Source: Paramecium tetraurelia (taxonomy: Eukaryota; Ciliophora; Oligohymenophorea; Peniculida; Parameciidae). From it: DNA of 64,000 nt. The notes under the pieces are model-generated. The model worked only from the letters and a program-made list of their open reading frames with translations. It had not been told where the DNA came from and made no database searches. Numbering within the stretch: the first letter of the stretch is position 1; each line of letters starts with the position of its first letter. Shown one piece after another: positions 1 to 12,018 of the stretch. A program made the position numbers and the translations under genes. The stretch spans positions 310,001 through 374,000 of the forward strand of contig NW_001799255.1 in the NCBI RefSeq assembly GCF_000165425.1, read 5' to 3'.

Positions 1-1381
1 CAAGTAATCAAAAACTCCTGTGACACGTTCTTTGTCTAACTTGAAGTTTTGTAGTGCCTAATCTTTCTTGATGATTCCATTTTTGACTGATTCCCTCACA
101 AGTACCTCTTTGAGTATCAAATATTCTTATTCAGTTAATCCTAATTTTTGACATAATTAATATTCCTCTTCACAAAATGATGGACCCGACTTATGCTTAT
201 CCCTTCCCTCCATCAAAGGAATGAACCTGGTTCTTCTTTGCATAAACCTTTATTTTTATGAGTCATAAACAAATGAATCATTTTGTTTTTATCTCCTTTG
301 ATATTGTTCATCCCTCTTTCTCTTATCAGCCAAATACTCCTCCACCTCTTCAAAAGTCTTCATCCCTAACTTCCTATAGTACCTCAACTCCTCGATCTTA
401 GCTCTAAGTTACTTTTCCTTGATCAGATTCTAAACTAATCTTTCGTGATCTTCTGGTTTATTGAATCTTGCAAATGGTTTCATTAAGTTATGCAATTCCT
501 TCTCCTCTTTTGATCTAGATTTATCCTAGATATTCTATTTCTTTAGATTGAGCAAGTCTCTCTCTATAACGAACTTCTTTCTTTTGATTCTCTCGTCCAA
601 TCTTATGTTGTAAATATCGAGGACTTTTAGCTTCATTTCAATTTCATATGGTTTGTCATCATCATTGAATTCCATTTCTGCCAACAAGAGTTCTGCATCA
701 TTATCGAATTCAATATCAAAGTCTCCTCTTTTGGGCATAAATCCTACTATTTCCTACCCACTCTAAGAAGACATGTTGGGTGTCAATCGACCAGTTTTGG
801 TGATATTTTGCTCGTCCTTTATTCTTTTGGGAGCTGTTTATGCTCTTTTTGGCTTGATCAGTTCAAGAGTATCTTAATTTCTTTTGGATAATAGTGGCAT
901 CTAAAAATATATAAATTATATAAAAACAAACATTTCTAAATTTCCCACTTAAAATTATATCATCATAATGTTGTGCAATTTCTTCCTGTGCTTTTTCTCC
1001 ACCAAGCATCTCAGCTATGTCTTGCCAATTACCAAATCCCTTCTTCTCCAATCCTTCCAGCAACAACAATTCTTCTTCAGCTGTCCAATCCTCTACAAAA
1101 ATGGGAAAATTTAATTTATTTATTATAGAGTAGGAATGACTAATTAAGTGAGATTCTGCAATATAAGAAGTAACCATACCGAATTCTTAGAGGTTTAAAA
1201 AGCAATTCATGCAAATGTCTATCGCATTTGGACAGTCGTTGCACAGAATTCGTGCTTATTTTGTGATATCTTTTTCGCAGTTGTCACAATGCACTTTGTT
1301 ATATGGAAAATAGAGATTCTAATGTAAAAATCAAATAAATACATGATAAATAATTTCTTCTCGATTCCCCTCCTACTCCAT
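1..1381 (-). CDS. ADA2: Transcriptional adaptor ADA2 (3' end outside window)
   Basis: ADA2 bridges GCN5-type histone acetyltransferases to SAGA/ADA complexes in the nucleus. Read with the ciliate code, the protein starts MEQEGNREE and carries a ZZ zinc finger (VHCDNCEK, then [15 protein letters not shown], residues about 20-55). A SANT domain follows ([19 protein letters not shown], then [13 protein letters not shown]), and then the ADA2 hallmark [19 protein letters not shown] helical region leads into what looks like the SWIRM end ([14 protein letters not shown]) running off the window edge. Introns of 24, 24 and 31 nt lie at 1319-1342, 1156-1179 and 901-931; each restores the frame between conserved blocks. 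The ATG at 1381 was chosen because it is in frame with the ZZ finger through the first intron. Identification rests on the order of three domains plus the MPxRxDFxxEFDN motif and is secure. The C-terminus is missing from this window. Confidence 0.93.
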
Positions 1382-1953
1382 CTTTTAGTTCTGATTTTTC
1401 TTTGTCTTCTTTTTTCCGCTACATATCGAACCAATATTTACTTTTCTTTGTCACTCAAGAACTTCCTAAAACTTATATACTATTATACATTTTAATATTG
1501 TGGCAAATATACTGTTTAATTAAAAATAATCAAAGGATAATTGTAAAATTTGTGTTTTTTTAATCAAATTTCAATATGGCACAAATAGAAGCTCAGTGAT
1601 CCAAATTGGCAATCGAAACAATCATAGATGGGCCAGAAGGTAATGCTAAAGAAGGATAAAGATCTTCTAAAAAGAGAACGAGTCCAATCCGTTATTGATG
1701 ATTATAGAAATGGATAAAGATTTAAATTAATATATATGATTTTCTAGTTTTTATTTATTATACCAATATGGACGAACAATTATTGATGGATTTTTTAAAG
1801 CAGAGAAAATTCCTATTATTTTCAGAGGCAATAACATTCTCTAAATTAATGGATATAATACTAGCTGTAATAAACATAATAATTCTATTGATATAAATAT
1901 CTTTAAGAAATAGTTCAATAATTTAATTGATATAAATATCTTTCAAAAATAAT
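1382..1953. other. Intergenic; possible degraded coding fragments
   Basis: Between ADA2 and the giant gene. On the plus strand around 1575-1740 one frame reads LSDPNWQSKQSQMGQKV and then KKDKDLLKRERVQSVIDDYR without TGA, but it has no clear start and ends in AT-rich DNA. A second open stretch runs from 1770. Neither gives a complete gene. They may be relics or chance reading in TGA-poor DNA. Confidence 0.3.
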
Positions 1954-1964
1954 TCAATAATTTT
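1887..1964. repeat. Two-copy 39-nt tandem repeat
   Basis: Two adjacent near-identical 39-nt units (1887-1925 and 1926-1964) share the core TTGATATAAATATCTTT. The second copy overlaps the last codons and stop of the giant membrane protein gene (TGA at 1954-1956), so a short duplication sits at that gene's 3' boundary. Confidence 0.7.
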
Positions 1965-4900
1965 CGTGACTATTTAGTTATTCAAATTGTTTTTTTGATG
2001 AAACTTTGCAAATTTGATATGCCTCAATCTAATTTTAAATCACATATTCAAAAGCATCTTCAAATTAGATTTCTTGGGATAATTTTGTGATCTTAACAGC
2101 TGCTGTAGTTCTCGATTTGAGTAATTCCCACAGAAATTTAACTCTCTTATTCATATTTCCTCTATGGATGAGCAGCTTCCCTATAAATCCTCTTTTCTCT
2201 TTTAATTCTGGCTTGGATTTGAGAAGCTTTTCTCTAATCATATCCAATTAGTCCTATGAGTAATACTATAAATTACTTGGAATTGAATCAGGTAGCCCTA
2301 GAATATTTATAGAATGCACATGATAATAAACCAGAGGTTGAGTAATGCTAAGATGATTAGGATGATGACCTAAAGATAGTAATAATCTTTAAGTTGAGCT
2401 CCGTACATTAAGACACCCAAACAAAGTGTAGCTGCACACACCATGGTGGAGTAACGATCAATCTCATTTAATTTTTTACTACCGTAGGGACTTACAGAGA
2501 CTTGGTACCATCCATAAATAAAAAGCACTAAAACAATGAGTAATCCTTTTATGATAACATATTCTTCATAGTAGACCAATATGATGACAAAGAATTCTTT
2601 TTAAAAGATCTTAACAAATTCCCAAAGATAACTATCCTTAGAGTATTCTCTATAGAAGTAACCAAGGGTCATTTTGGTTTGCTTCATTTCAAGTTTGTGT
2701 CTTTTAAGCCAAACCAAAAACATGAATAAGGCAGGCAATGCAATGACCCAAATGATGAGCATGGGTCCAATAAAGCGAGCCATCCAGTAATTGTGGAGCT
2801 CACTATCATACCTATATCCAACATCTGCTTTGACCCATGGTAGACCACTGATAGTTCTGATGGAAGCCTAAGAGATGAAGCCTTGTACAAGAGTAGGATG
2901 CATGTATAAGAACATGTAAATTAAGGCAGTGTATAGTATGGACTATGAGAATTTGGTGATTCCGATGATACATATGATAAGGTATCCTAAAATGATAGCA
3001 CCCAAATAACACAAAGGCATAACCAAAGCCCAGACCATCTTGAAATAGAGTAATTCAATGTCTGATATTTTGATTAGTAGACAATCAAGTGAATAGGCCA
3101 TGGAACCAGTAGGATTACCAGCAGTTTTGGTAGCAGTGTCAACACCATTTGGTATTTGTAATTGGAAGGTCATTACGATTTAGACAATTTGGAAATAGTT
3201 GGTGAGTGTTTGAACCATGGTGGCTAAGTTGGAAGAATCTGATTTAAGTCTTCTGCCGAACATTTTGATTACATCCTCCACAATTTGCAGTTGGAGAGCT
3301 TCGAAAGTACCCTTGACTGACATGATGGTTGAGACCATGGTCAAAACAGAGATAGCAATGATGATGATCAGATTGTACTTCTCTGATTCCTTACACAATC
3401 CACATTTGTAAGGATCAGAGGGAGCCCATCTCTCTTCATTTTGAATCATGTAAATATCACAGGATTCGCACAATGCTCCATTATGGCCAGTATAACAGGA
3501 TGGGTTGCCAGGAATCCAACCTCCATTGCAATTATTGGGTAGATTTACGCAATACTCGACCTGATCATTTGAAAAGATGGGTCTCCAATATCCTTGGAAT
3601 AAATTGATACCAGTTGGTGAGACTGTTCTCATGGTTAGTCTGTTCATTTATTTGCATTATACAGAGTCTATCTCAACAGAATAGGCAAGATCTGATTTTT
3701 GACATGCTTTACATTGCTACGAATCGTAGGCTTCACCAATTTAACATGGGAATGTACGTATTCTAGCATACAATTCATAATTCTTATTGAATCCAAGAAT
3801 TTGATAAGGTGGTTTTGTATTGTAGATGGGCAGTTTAACAGAATTGCATGTAAATCGAAGTTCCAAATACAAATCAGGTGAAGCCTAGGGATCGAAAATG
3901 AGAATCAAATCATCCATATCATATCCTCCTTTATCTGGATTGTAGTTCACTTTGGTTGGAATAGTGAAATTGTTGCTAAATGCCAAAAGATCATTATAAG
4001 ATTACTGATTCTATATCCTGCCATCTATCACACAACTCTCATCCGGTTTACTGTTCCTTACAACATCTCCAAATCTGTTAAGATTGATAATTCTAAACAC
4101 CCATTCAAAAGGGACTTGTTCTTGTGTAACCTCATAAAAATACATGTACTTTGAGATTCTCTGACCTGATGGTAAAATCAAGAGATCGGTAACTTGTGGA
4201 TAATTACCAGTCTTATGATTTTCCAAAGTAACATTGTCCTTGATTACAATACTAGTATTATCAATGGCTCCATCATCAGTTTCATCTCCATCGTAATCCA
4301 TATAAGTGTCTGATGCAAAAGGAATGTTGATTAATTGCAATGTTTGTGATATCGTGAGTTCTTGAATATCAGTTCCCCCATCATCTGCTGTGTTTTTATC
4401 AAAACTCAAACCCAACTTATCAGTATTACTTAATTGATAATTTAACAAATAGATGGCCCCTCCAATTTAACCCTAATTGTTAACAAACTAATTGTTTTGC
4501 AAGTACATATTATTGGAACCCAGATTTTCAAAATAAATAGCTCCTCCAACTAGGGATGCATTGTTACTACTAAATAGACTTTCTTGCACTATGGCAGTGA
4601 CACCTCTGAGGTTCAAACAAGTTCCAGCTCTGGCCAAATTGTTATTACATTCATAACTTGAAATGAGTATTGTGTGATTCAATGGTGAAACATCGGATGC
4701 TTACAGAAGTCTGGACTGTTGAAGAATGCTTTCATCAATGATTTCAGACAGCAATGTAACATCTTGAATGAAGTCTTCAAATAAAAGTGATGCACAACCA
4801 TAATACCCAACTGTGTTATATTAGCAAAAGAATTCAGTAATGGATATCAACTCTTTCGTGTTTGTGTCAGACACACTCCTCATTTGTAACAAGCCTCCTC

Positions 4901-7900
4901 TACATAATAAACATTAGTTTTAGACCAATTAGATTTTCTTAATTTGAACCAAGTGATTATCATTAACTTCTGCCACATAAAATAGAGATGAAAAGTTGTC
5001 CAAGTTCAGTTGTTTACTTAAATACAAAATGCTGTTCATTATGCAACTCACGAGTTATGAATTCAGAGTGATCACTACACTTATTACATCAGACAGTTTA
5101 TCCAACTTCGCTTGTGAAATAGATGCAGGAATGTACTTACTATTTTGAGTCTATTTTTTGTACTTATCTTCTAAACTTTCATCGTAGTATTCATAGATCT
5201 CATCACCATCATCCATTTCATCCAATTAGTCTTAGAGTGATATTATCTAATCGCAATTTTACTCTGGGATGATATATGTAAAGGATGGAGGAGTTAAGGA
5301 AGTACAATTATATTGAGTATTGAATGTGTAAGCTGTTTCCTAGAATTCAATGATGTCCAAATTACCTATGTATGCTTACCCTCCTGATTGCAATAGGCTT
5401 AAGGAAAGCAATGGGTTGTAAAATAGGAATCCCTTCAATATAGATAATTTATTGATGTACAATAATTTCAACTGATTCAATTGCAAGGCAGATGTATAAT
5501 TGATTTACTGAAACAATGAGTCTCCAATTATCAATCTGCCACTCGTTTGAGTATACACACTGCTGGTTTGCAAGAAGTATAAGTATTCAAATACTTAAAT
5601 CTACGGAGTCACACTAATCAATTTGTCAATGCTATTATCAATTACACTCACTTCCTCTAATGACACCTGTTAGAATGAAGCATCTGCTAAGAAGTCCACT
5701 CTCATAAAGGAAGTATCCAAAGCTTAACATTACTCGAAATAAGAATTTGATATTGTGATATTCTGATTTTTATTTGAAGCCAACACATAGATGCAACCAC
5801 CAGTTTATCTGACTCTGCTGAGAACAATACTTAAATTTGAAATGAGACAAGTTAGATCAGACAAACTCGAATCAATATACAAACTTCCTCCTGTGGATGA
5901 GTGTTTCAATTCTAAACTACTGAAGATATTTCTTAATTAGGAATTCCTGATTTTTATATTTGACATCCCAATTGTTGTTAACTTTATAACTGCTTAGATT
6001 CCATATGTGTAATTGATGAAAACCTGAGAAATTGTCGCTGTGGTAGTTGTTAAGTCCATTATGGTTCCGTATGACTTTATTTCAAAGAATGAGTTTATGT
6101 CATCATCTGTGATAATTAGATTAGGCTCAACTCTCTTCACCCACTATCTATCTATTATATTGGTGTATCTAAATGTTGCATTGTTGATGACTATTTTTAG
6201 ACAATCAATTTTGATTAAACCGTAATCACTCTTTATAGCTCTGTTGTATTCTGAGACAAAGTTGGTCATTTGAATAGTCGATCTTGGAGATGATATTTCG
6301 AATAGAGTGACAATGACTATGGTCTATTTGGATAAAATCTATTAGAGATGATTACTCTAAAAGTTTAGATTATCCATAGTAATCGTCTAAATTTGATTCG
6401 ATTAGATCGTTAAGCAACCGGAAAACAACCCTTTTTTAGTGGACACTAAGGAATTGTTGAATATTTGGAATCCAGATAAGTTAATGCTCTCAACTGTGTT
6501 ACCATTGGTAGTGTTTTAATAGGCTACATCATATGATTGAATGTAGAATATTGAAGCATCTATAAACAATTGTCTTTGGACCAAAACATCAGAAATGGTT
6601 ACAGAACTTGAAAATTGATAGATAAAGAACAATATGTAGGAGAATGAGGATGCTGTGACTTTGCGATCTGAACAGTCAGTGGTCGTAGGTATTAAATTAT
6701 TCGTTGGACTTACTTGTTTTTAGTAATAGTTGGTTTGACTCCAATCGTATTTTAATGTTGTAATTGTTAAGGACTTGATTGTAGAAATGTAGAATATTGT
6801 TAATCCTTACACATTGTCAAATTGGGCATTTGATAGTTTTACATCTGAAAATTTATTCCAATTTATTAATGCTGATGTTGTCAGAAAAGTATTTTATTAA
6901 CTGATATCAGACAACCCAATATTGGTAATTTATAAATTGCTTATAGTCAACATGGAGGTTATGGAGTATGTATTAATTGGAGTACTCATGATCATCAAGC
7001 AATTTATTGAATAGCAATTGGAGTTGACAATCTTGATTTTATCCAGTTTGTACTCCAACAATGAGCTCTATAATTAATCATTGGTTTTCATCTCCTTGAC
7101 AGTCTAAAATATGACTGAGTTGTTTTGGAGTATGTTGCTGTCGAAGTAGAATTAAGAAAATTGGAATGAATTCATCAGAAATGCTCTGCTATTAACAAAG
7201 CGATTATAGAGGATATCCACATTTGAAAATTGCTATGATGTTTGCAGATTAGACAATGGAAATAGAGTGCTATTGGAAAAGTAATTGAACATCAAAATCA
7301 GTTTGTCAATCTGATAATATAGGCTATTAGTTTGAAAGGTTGACTTTATTATTGATGAACTTAAAAAATTGCCTGAAGTGATTTTCAGATTGCTGATCTT
7401 CAAGAACAAGGAGGAAGCAAGATTGGAGAAAGTGATTATACTTGAGAAGTTGTAATTGCAATCGGTTAATTCTACATTACTCAATTTAATATCTTGATAA
7501 CTAAGAGAACGCAAAGAGTAATTGAAGAAGACTACTTGATCTTTTGTTTCGATATTTCTGATTTTCACATTGGACATAGTGAAATTTACAGGATTTTCAG
7601 CAATAATGAGGAGTTTCTGATTTTTGTATTTTTCCTTCACAAATTCAATATCATTAAGAATTAATTAGGATTCGTCCTCACTCTTCAAATAAAATCCAAA
7701 CTCTTTGGGAGCATTTTTTCCATCCTTCAAGTATTCAATTTTAATTTTATTTAAATTAACCTAAGACACACCCTTAAAAGTGATCAATCCAGCTACTTTC
7801 CAATCTTATTAATCCTCTCGATCCTGATTGATATTTAATATAACCGTCTGTAAGGAAAATACATTTTAACGAAAAGAAAACTGAAATTGGGTTTCCTTTT

Positions 7901-10154
7901 TGAATTAACATACATCGCCAGTTAATTTCATGTTGATAGTCAATACCTTAATTGTTTTATCATTGTAATCTTGATACTATTGGAAAGAGTCAACATTCTA
8001 GAAAGTGATGACTGAAACCTTAGTTTTAGCAGAATTGTATTTTTCTAAGTCTGTATCACAATTGAATTCTAAGTCTACCTCATCAGAATTGAAACACTTG
8101 TACTATTTGGTAAGTGAACAATCAGCAATTTCACATTTAACAGGCACACCAATTTTGTTATCAAGAAATACACAGGCGGCTTCAGCATCCTTAATTAACT
8201 TATAACACATTCTACTGTATTTGTAGAGTACTTCACTTACTGGATTGAAGTACCTATTAACAGTGGGATCACTATCTAATCTATCTCTACAGGCTGCACA
8301 ATAATTTGGACACTCCTAACATTCACTCATATCAGCAAGGATTGATTGCTAATTAGGATCGCCACAATTATAACAGAAGGCTTTTTCATCATCTTCATAG
8401 CAACCCATACAATTGCTGGTACATCCCATACATTAATTATCATATAGAGAGAATCCTTCTAAACATTAAGTGCATTTGGCATCTTATTATGGTTCAAGTA
8501 TGAACAAGGAAAAGTCATCTTAGGTGACAACATTGTAATTTTATAAAAAGGATGTAAAATTATAGCTTGGAGTGTATTACCAACAGGTCTTGCAATTAAC
8601 TGGGCATGCTACACATTTACCTGAGAATACATCAGGATAATAGCCATAGGCACATTAAGTACAAAAGGACATAGTTGAATCTTCGTTCTCAGGTCGTTTT
8701 TAGACAAAGCATTTTTCACAATTCTTAATAATTTTAGAACAGAGCTTGGGTGAACATTAAGGTGAATCTGGATTTGATAAATCTAAAATTTTATCATAAC
8801 AAAATGTGCATTTATTGTCAGAAGCATCGGTGCCATCAGGAGCTTTATTATAAGAATTACAGTTGGAGGGAGGAGGATCAGGAATTTCTATACACTCAGT
8901 TTTCTCTTTGTTTCTATAATAACCATTTGCGCATATATGACATAACATTTATGAAGTTTTTGGATAGGATTTGGGGATGAAATCATATTCTAAAGTAGTA
9001 TGACCCTTATCATCTAATTCATAATAGCAAATCTGACAATTTTTGATTGAGCAATCTTCACAAGTTTCTCCATCATAAGAGATGAATTGTGAGTTTGAAA
9101 CACACTGTCTACATCTCAATAAATACTTGTAATATGGATCAAAGTACTAATCTCTTGTTCCATATTCTAAGTAACCATAATCCTCATAATTATCATATGA
9201 AATGTATTCGCATCTTGTGCATTGATTTCCGCAAATGAAGCAATTCTGAAAATCAGTGCTTTCAACCAGGTATTCTTCATTTGTTTTTGAACATTATAGA
9301 CATAACAACATTGAATCAGAATACTCACATTTTATGCAACCAGGTTGACACATTTAACATAACGATTAATCATTCAAATAAAATCCTTCATTGCAAGCTT
9401 AGCATGATGAGGAAGTACAAGTTTTACAATTTGGTTGACATTCCCTACATTCGAAATTTTCATAATAGTAATGATCCAAACACAAAATCCCATTGAATAA
9501 ATTATCCTATTAGTTGTTATCAAAACATGATAGACCTTCATCTCCTTCATCTCCTTCATCACCTTCGTCATTATTCTCATCATTGTTTTCATCATTATTT
9601 TCATCAACTTCATCACCCTCATCGCCCTCATCACCTTCATCTTGATTTGTATTCAAAGTACAGAAGACACTACATCCTTCACAAATTGACAGCTCATATT
9701 TGAATGTCACAGGTCTTTTTGGATTTACAATTTAAGTTGGCTTCTCCTATATATAAAATATAGTTTTCTAGACGTTTTCTCTCAAATACACATCTGCTGA
9801 AGACCCTGTTTGGATTCTGTAATTATAGGTACAAGCCCTGGAGGATTACCAATTATAGGGATCCTCCAAACAATCACCACATAAAATATTCAAAGGGTCT
9901 GAATACAAAAAATAAGGACTAACTAGATAACTTCTACATACCATGGTAAACAGTTAATCTAATTCAAAGCATCGACATATAGGAAGTAACCGAATTCGCA
10001 TGGAATGTATTGTTTTTGGGAACAATCAGCAATACCTAATGGACAGATATTGCCTTTAGCATCATACCCAAATTTTGTTGAACTCCTATATGTTAAGGAA
10101 TATAGCATACACTTTTGCATAGGCCACTGCCGTTAAGTAAAATACAAAAAACAT
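1954..10154 (-). CDS. Giant cysteine-rich, beta-helix-like, multipass membrane protein
   Basis: About 2,700 residues. The N-terminus MFFVFYLTAVAYAKV is a signal peptide; a 25-nt intron follows it. Next come many furin/EGF-like cysteine repeats (for example CQPNCKTCTSSSCLAC and CPVNCKTC) to about residue 750. An acidic repeat (DEGDEGDEG...DENNDENND) lies near 9520-9640. A very long stretch of hydrophobic-strand repeats rich in N, S and I follows, as in right-handed beta-helix (pectin-lyase-like) folds. Then comes a last cysteine cluster (CNGGWIPGNPSCYTGHNG, CESCD) and at least six hydrophobic segments between 3380 and 2300, and a basic/charged tail. A 23-nt intron at 2254-2276 joins the last membrane segment to the tail; length arithmetic implies at least one further intron not located. 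The layout matches large ciliate surface proteins of unknown function. Ligand and role cannot be told from sequence. The end at TGA 1954-1956 is well supported. Confidence 0.85.
9520..9640 (-). repeat. Acidic low-complexity repeat inside the giant protein gene
   Basis: Reverse-strand triplet-based repeats encode DEGDEGDEGDEVDENNDENN and a second DEG run. The units are 9 or 12 nt. It lies between cysteine-rich blocks and keeps frame. Such a repeat may vary in length between alleles. Confidence 0.85.
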
Positions 10155-10233
10155 ATTAATGAATTTATAAGTCAATTTGCAATTTATATGGTGCTTATCT
10201 TATATTATAACTAATTCGGCATATTTGATATAA

Positions 10234-11342
10234 TCACATAATCACTAATAAATCCTTATGATTGCTTTTAGTTCCTAAGGCCATTCCCAAGGCATATCCA
10301 TCGGCTGAAATATCAATGGATTTGATTAACCCATCATTTTACTAAAGACCAACATCTAAATTAGTGTATATATCGGTATCTCCCAAAACATCAAAAACCT
10401 TCAAGGTCGAATTTTCACTTGCAGCGAATATGTATCTTCCACTCAAAGAAATGGCAATGGAGTAGATCGAATCATAGTAACAACTATCCTGAAATGATAC
10501 TATGGGATCTTTCATTCTCAAGTCCCACAAGTTTATGGAGGCATCGTCACTCCCAGTCACAAATGTTGTTGGCTAAGGCATTTGAATGAACTTCACAGTA
10601 TTCACTGCTGACTCATGGCCTATGGTTTGGTGTGTTACTTGTTACCTTTGTATTCAGCCTATACGGGTTTTTTCACTCTGATATCCCAGATTTTACATGT
10701 CAAATCGCTGGAACCAGAGATAAAAATGTTGCTATCGTTTTCGTAGGCATGCAAAGACAGCACGTCTCCAGTGTGTTGCTGATGGATGGCCAAGTATCTC
10801 TGAGGGTTCTCCAGGTCCCACAATGATACCAAGGAATCTGTTGATCCTGCCTATATAAATTAGTATTCTATACAATTATATATTATGGACTAAGAAACTA
10901 CACACATTGGATTGAACCAGAGTGGCCAAACAACTCTATGTTGGGCTTATCTTTGCTGAAACTCTTGCCTTTTTTGTTACTTTGATTTATTCTTTTTATT
11001 ACTTTAGAATATTTACTCATAAACTAAGACTTTCCCGTCTAACGTTCCACAGGCTACCTTCTTCCCTTCTTGCTTTTCTACATCCACTGTTGTTAGCCAC
11101 ATGTTCGAAGCATGAAATTATTGAATCAATCTATTTTGTGCAACATCCCATATTTTTAAGACTCCAGAAATATCTATGCTCGCTAACTGAGTCTTATATT
11201 TCTGGTTGTTAAAACAAATATCAGTTATCTTCGCATTCTCAACAGTCTTGTTATTCACTACTTCTGCTAACATCTTGCGTTAAGTGATTTGAATTCCTAA
11301 TTTTGGTTCATTCACATTCAAAGGATTAGGGTTTTTTATCAT
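10234..11342 (-). CDS. G-protein beta subunit-like WD40 protein
   Basis: About 340 residues of WD40 repeats, expected to form a seven-bladed propeller. Visible blades include DISGVLKIWDV, KVACGTLDGKVLVYE, AGSTDSLVSLWDLENP, FISGSSDLTCKIWDIR, GHESAVNTVKF...TGSDDASINLWDLR, and ISLSGRYIFAASENSTLKVF. The spacing and the run TGDVLSLHAY / FISGSSDLTCKIWD / GHESAVNTVKF parallel heterotrimeric G-beta more closely than other WD40 proteins, but the N-terminal coiled coil is weak, so receptor coupling is not proven. A 26-nt intron near 10630-10655 is clear. A 51-nt stretch near 10849-10899 has GT...AG ends but also reads through in frame, so it may or may not be spliced. Only 79 bp separate its stop from the start of the giant gene on the same strand. 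The start at 11342 is the first ATG of the open frame. Confidence 0.75.
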
Positions 11343-12018
11343 TTTTGATAATAAAAATTTTTATTATTATTTATATATAATCATCTCATTCCTTATACTC
11401 TCTACAACCAACATCATTATACCTATTGCTATTAACTAGATTCGATTCATAATCAATTCCTATTTCTGAGTTATTGACTTTATTTCAATCCCTCCTTCGC
11501 AGAGATAAATAACCCCTATAAAAATAACTCTAAATTGATTCCATATAATATTAAGAGCAATCAGTCCCTATTCGTTTTTAGTAACATTGAAAATTATCTT
11601 AAGACATCCAGATAATCTAAATCTCATTTAATTAAGCGAGCATTTTTAAGATGAATATAAGAACAAATAATAATAACTGATATCTAAAAGAATGAGCTTT
11701 TTATATCATCTATAGAAATTAATTGAACAGGGTAGATAGACTTTGAGAATTTTCTTATTGCCAAGATAGATATATCGTCATTTAAACACTCGCTTATAAG
11801 TGTTAATTTGAGTCATCCTCCTTATAGGTTTAAACAAAAAACCCTGATGATCAAATATTTGTAAATTTATTTCATTTAAAAGAATCACTAACACACTTTA
11901 TCTTTTATAGACAATACAATCTCCAACATTGTAACAAACACAAACCTTTAATTGCAATGACAATAGCAACTCCCTTTAATACAATTAGTTATTAATAATT
12001 TAATATAAAATTTTATTT
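11343..12018. other. Divergent intergenic region, no gene seen
   Basis: AT-rich DNA between a minus-strand and a plus-strand gene. No convincing coding frame or RNA gene was seen; it should hold both promoters. Confidence 0.6.

Noticed and set aside
9374..9640. Minus-strand frame rich in M, K and V
   Set aside because: Out-of-frame reading of the acidic repeat in the giant gene; the in-frame reading joins cysteine repeats on both sides.
10922..11212. Plus-strand 96-codon frame
   Set aside because: Antisense of the first WD40 blades of the G-beta-like gene.
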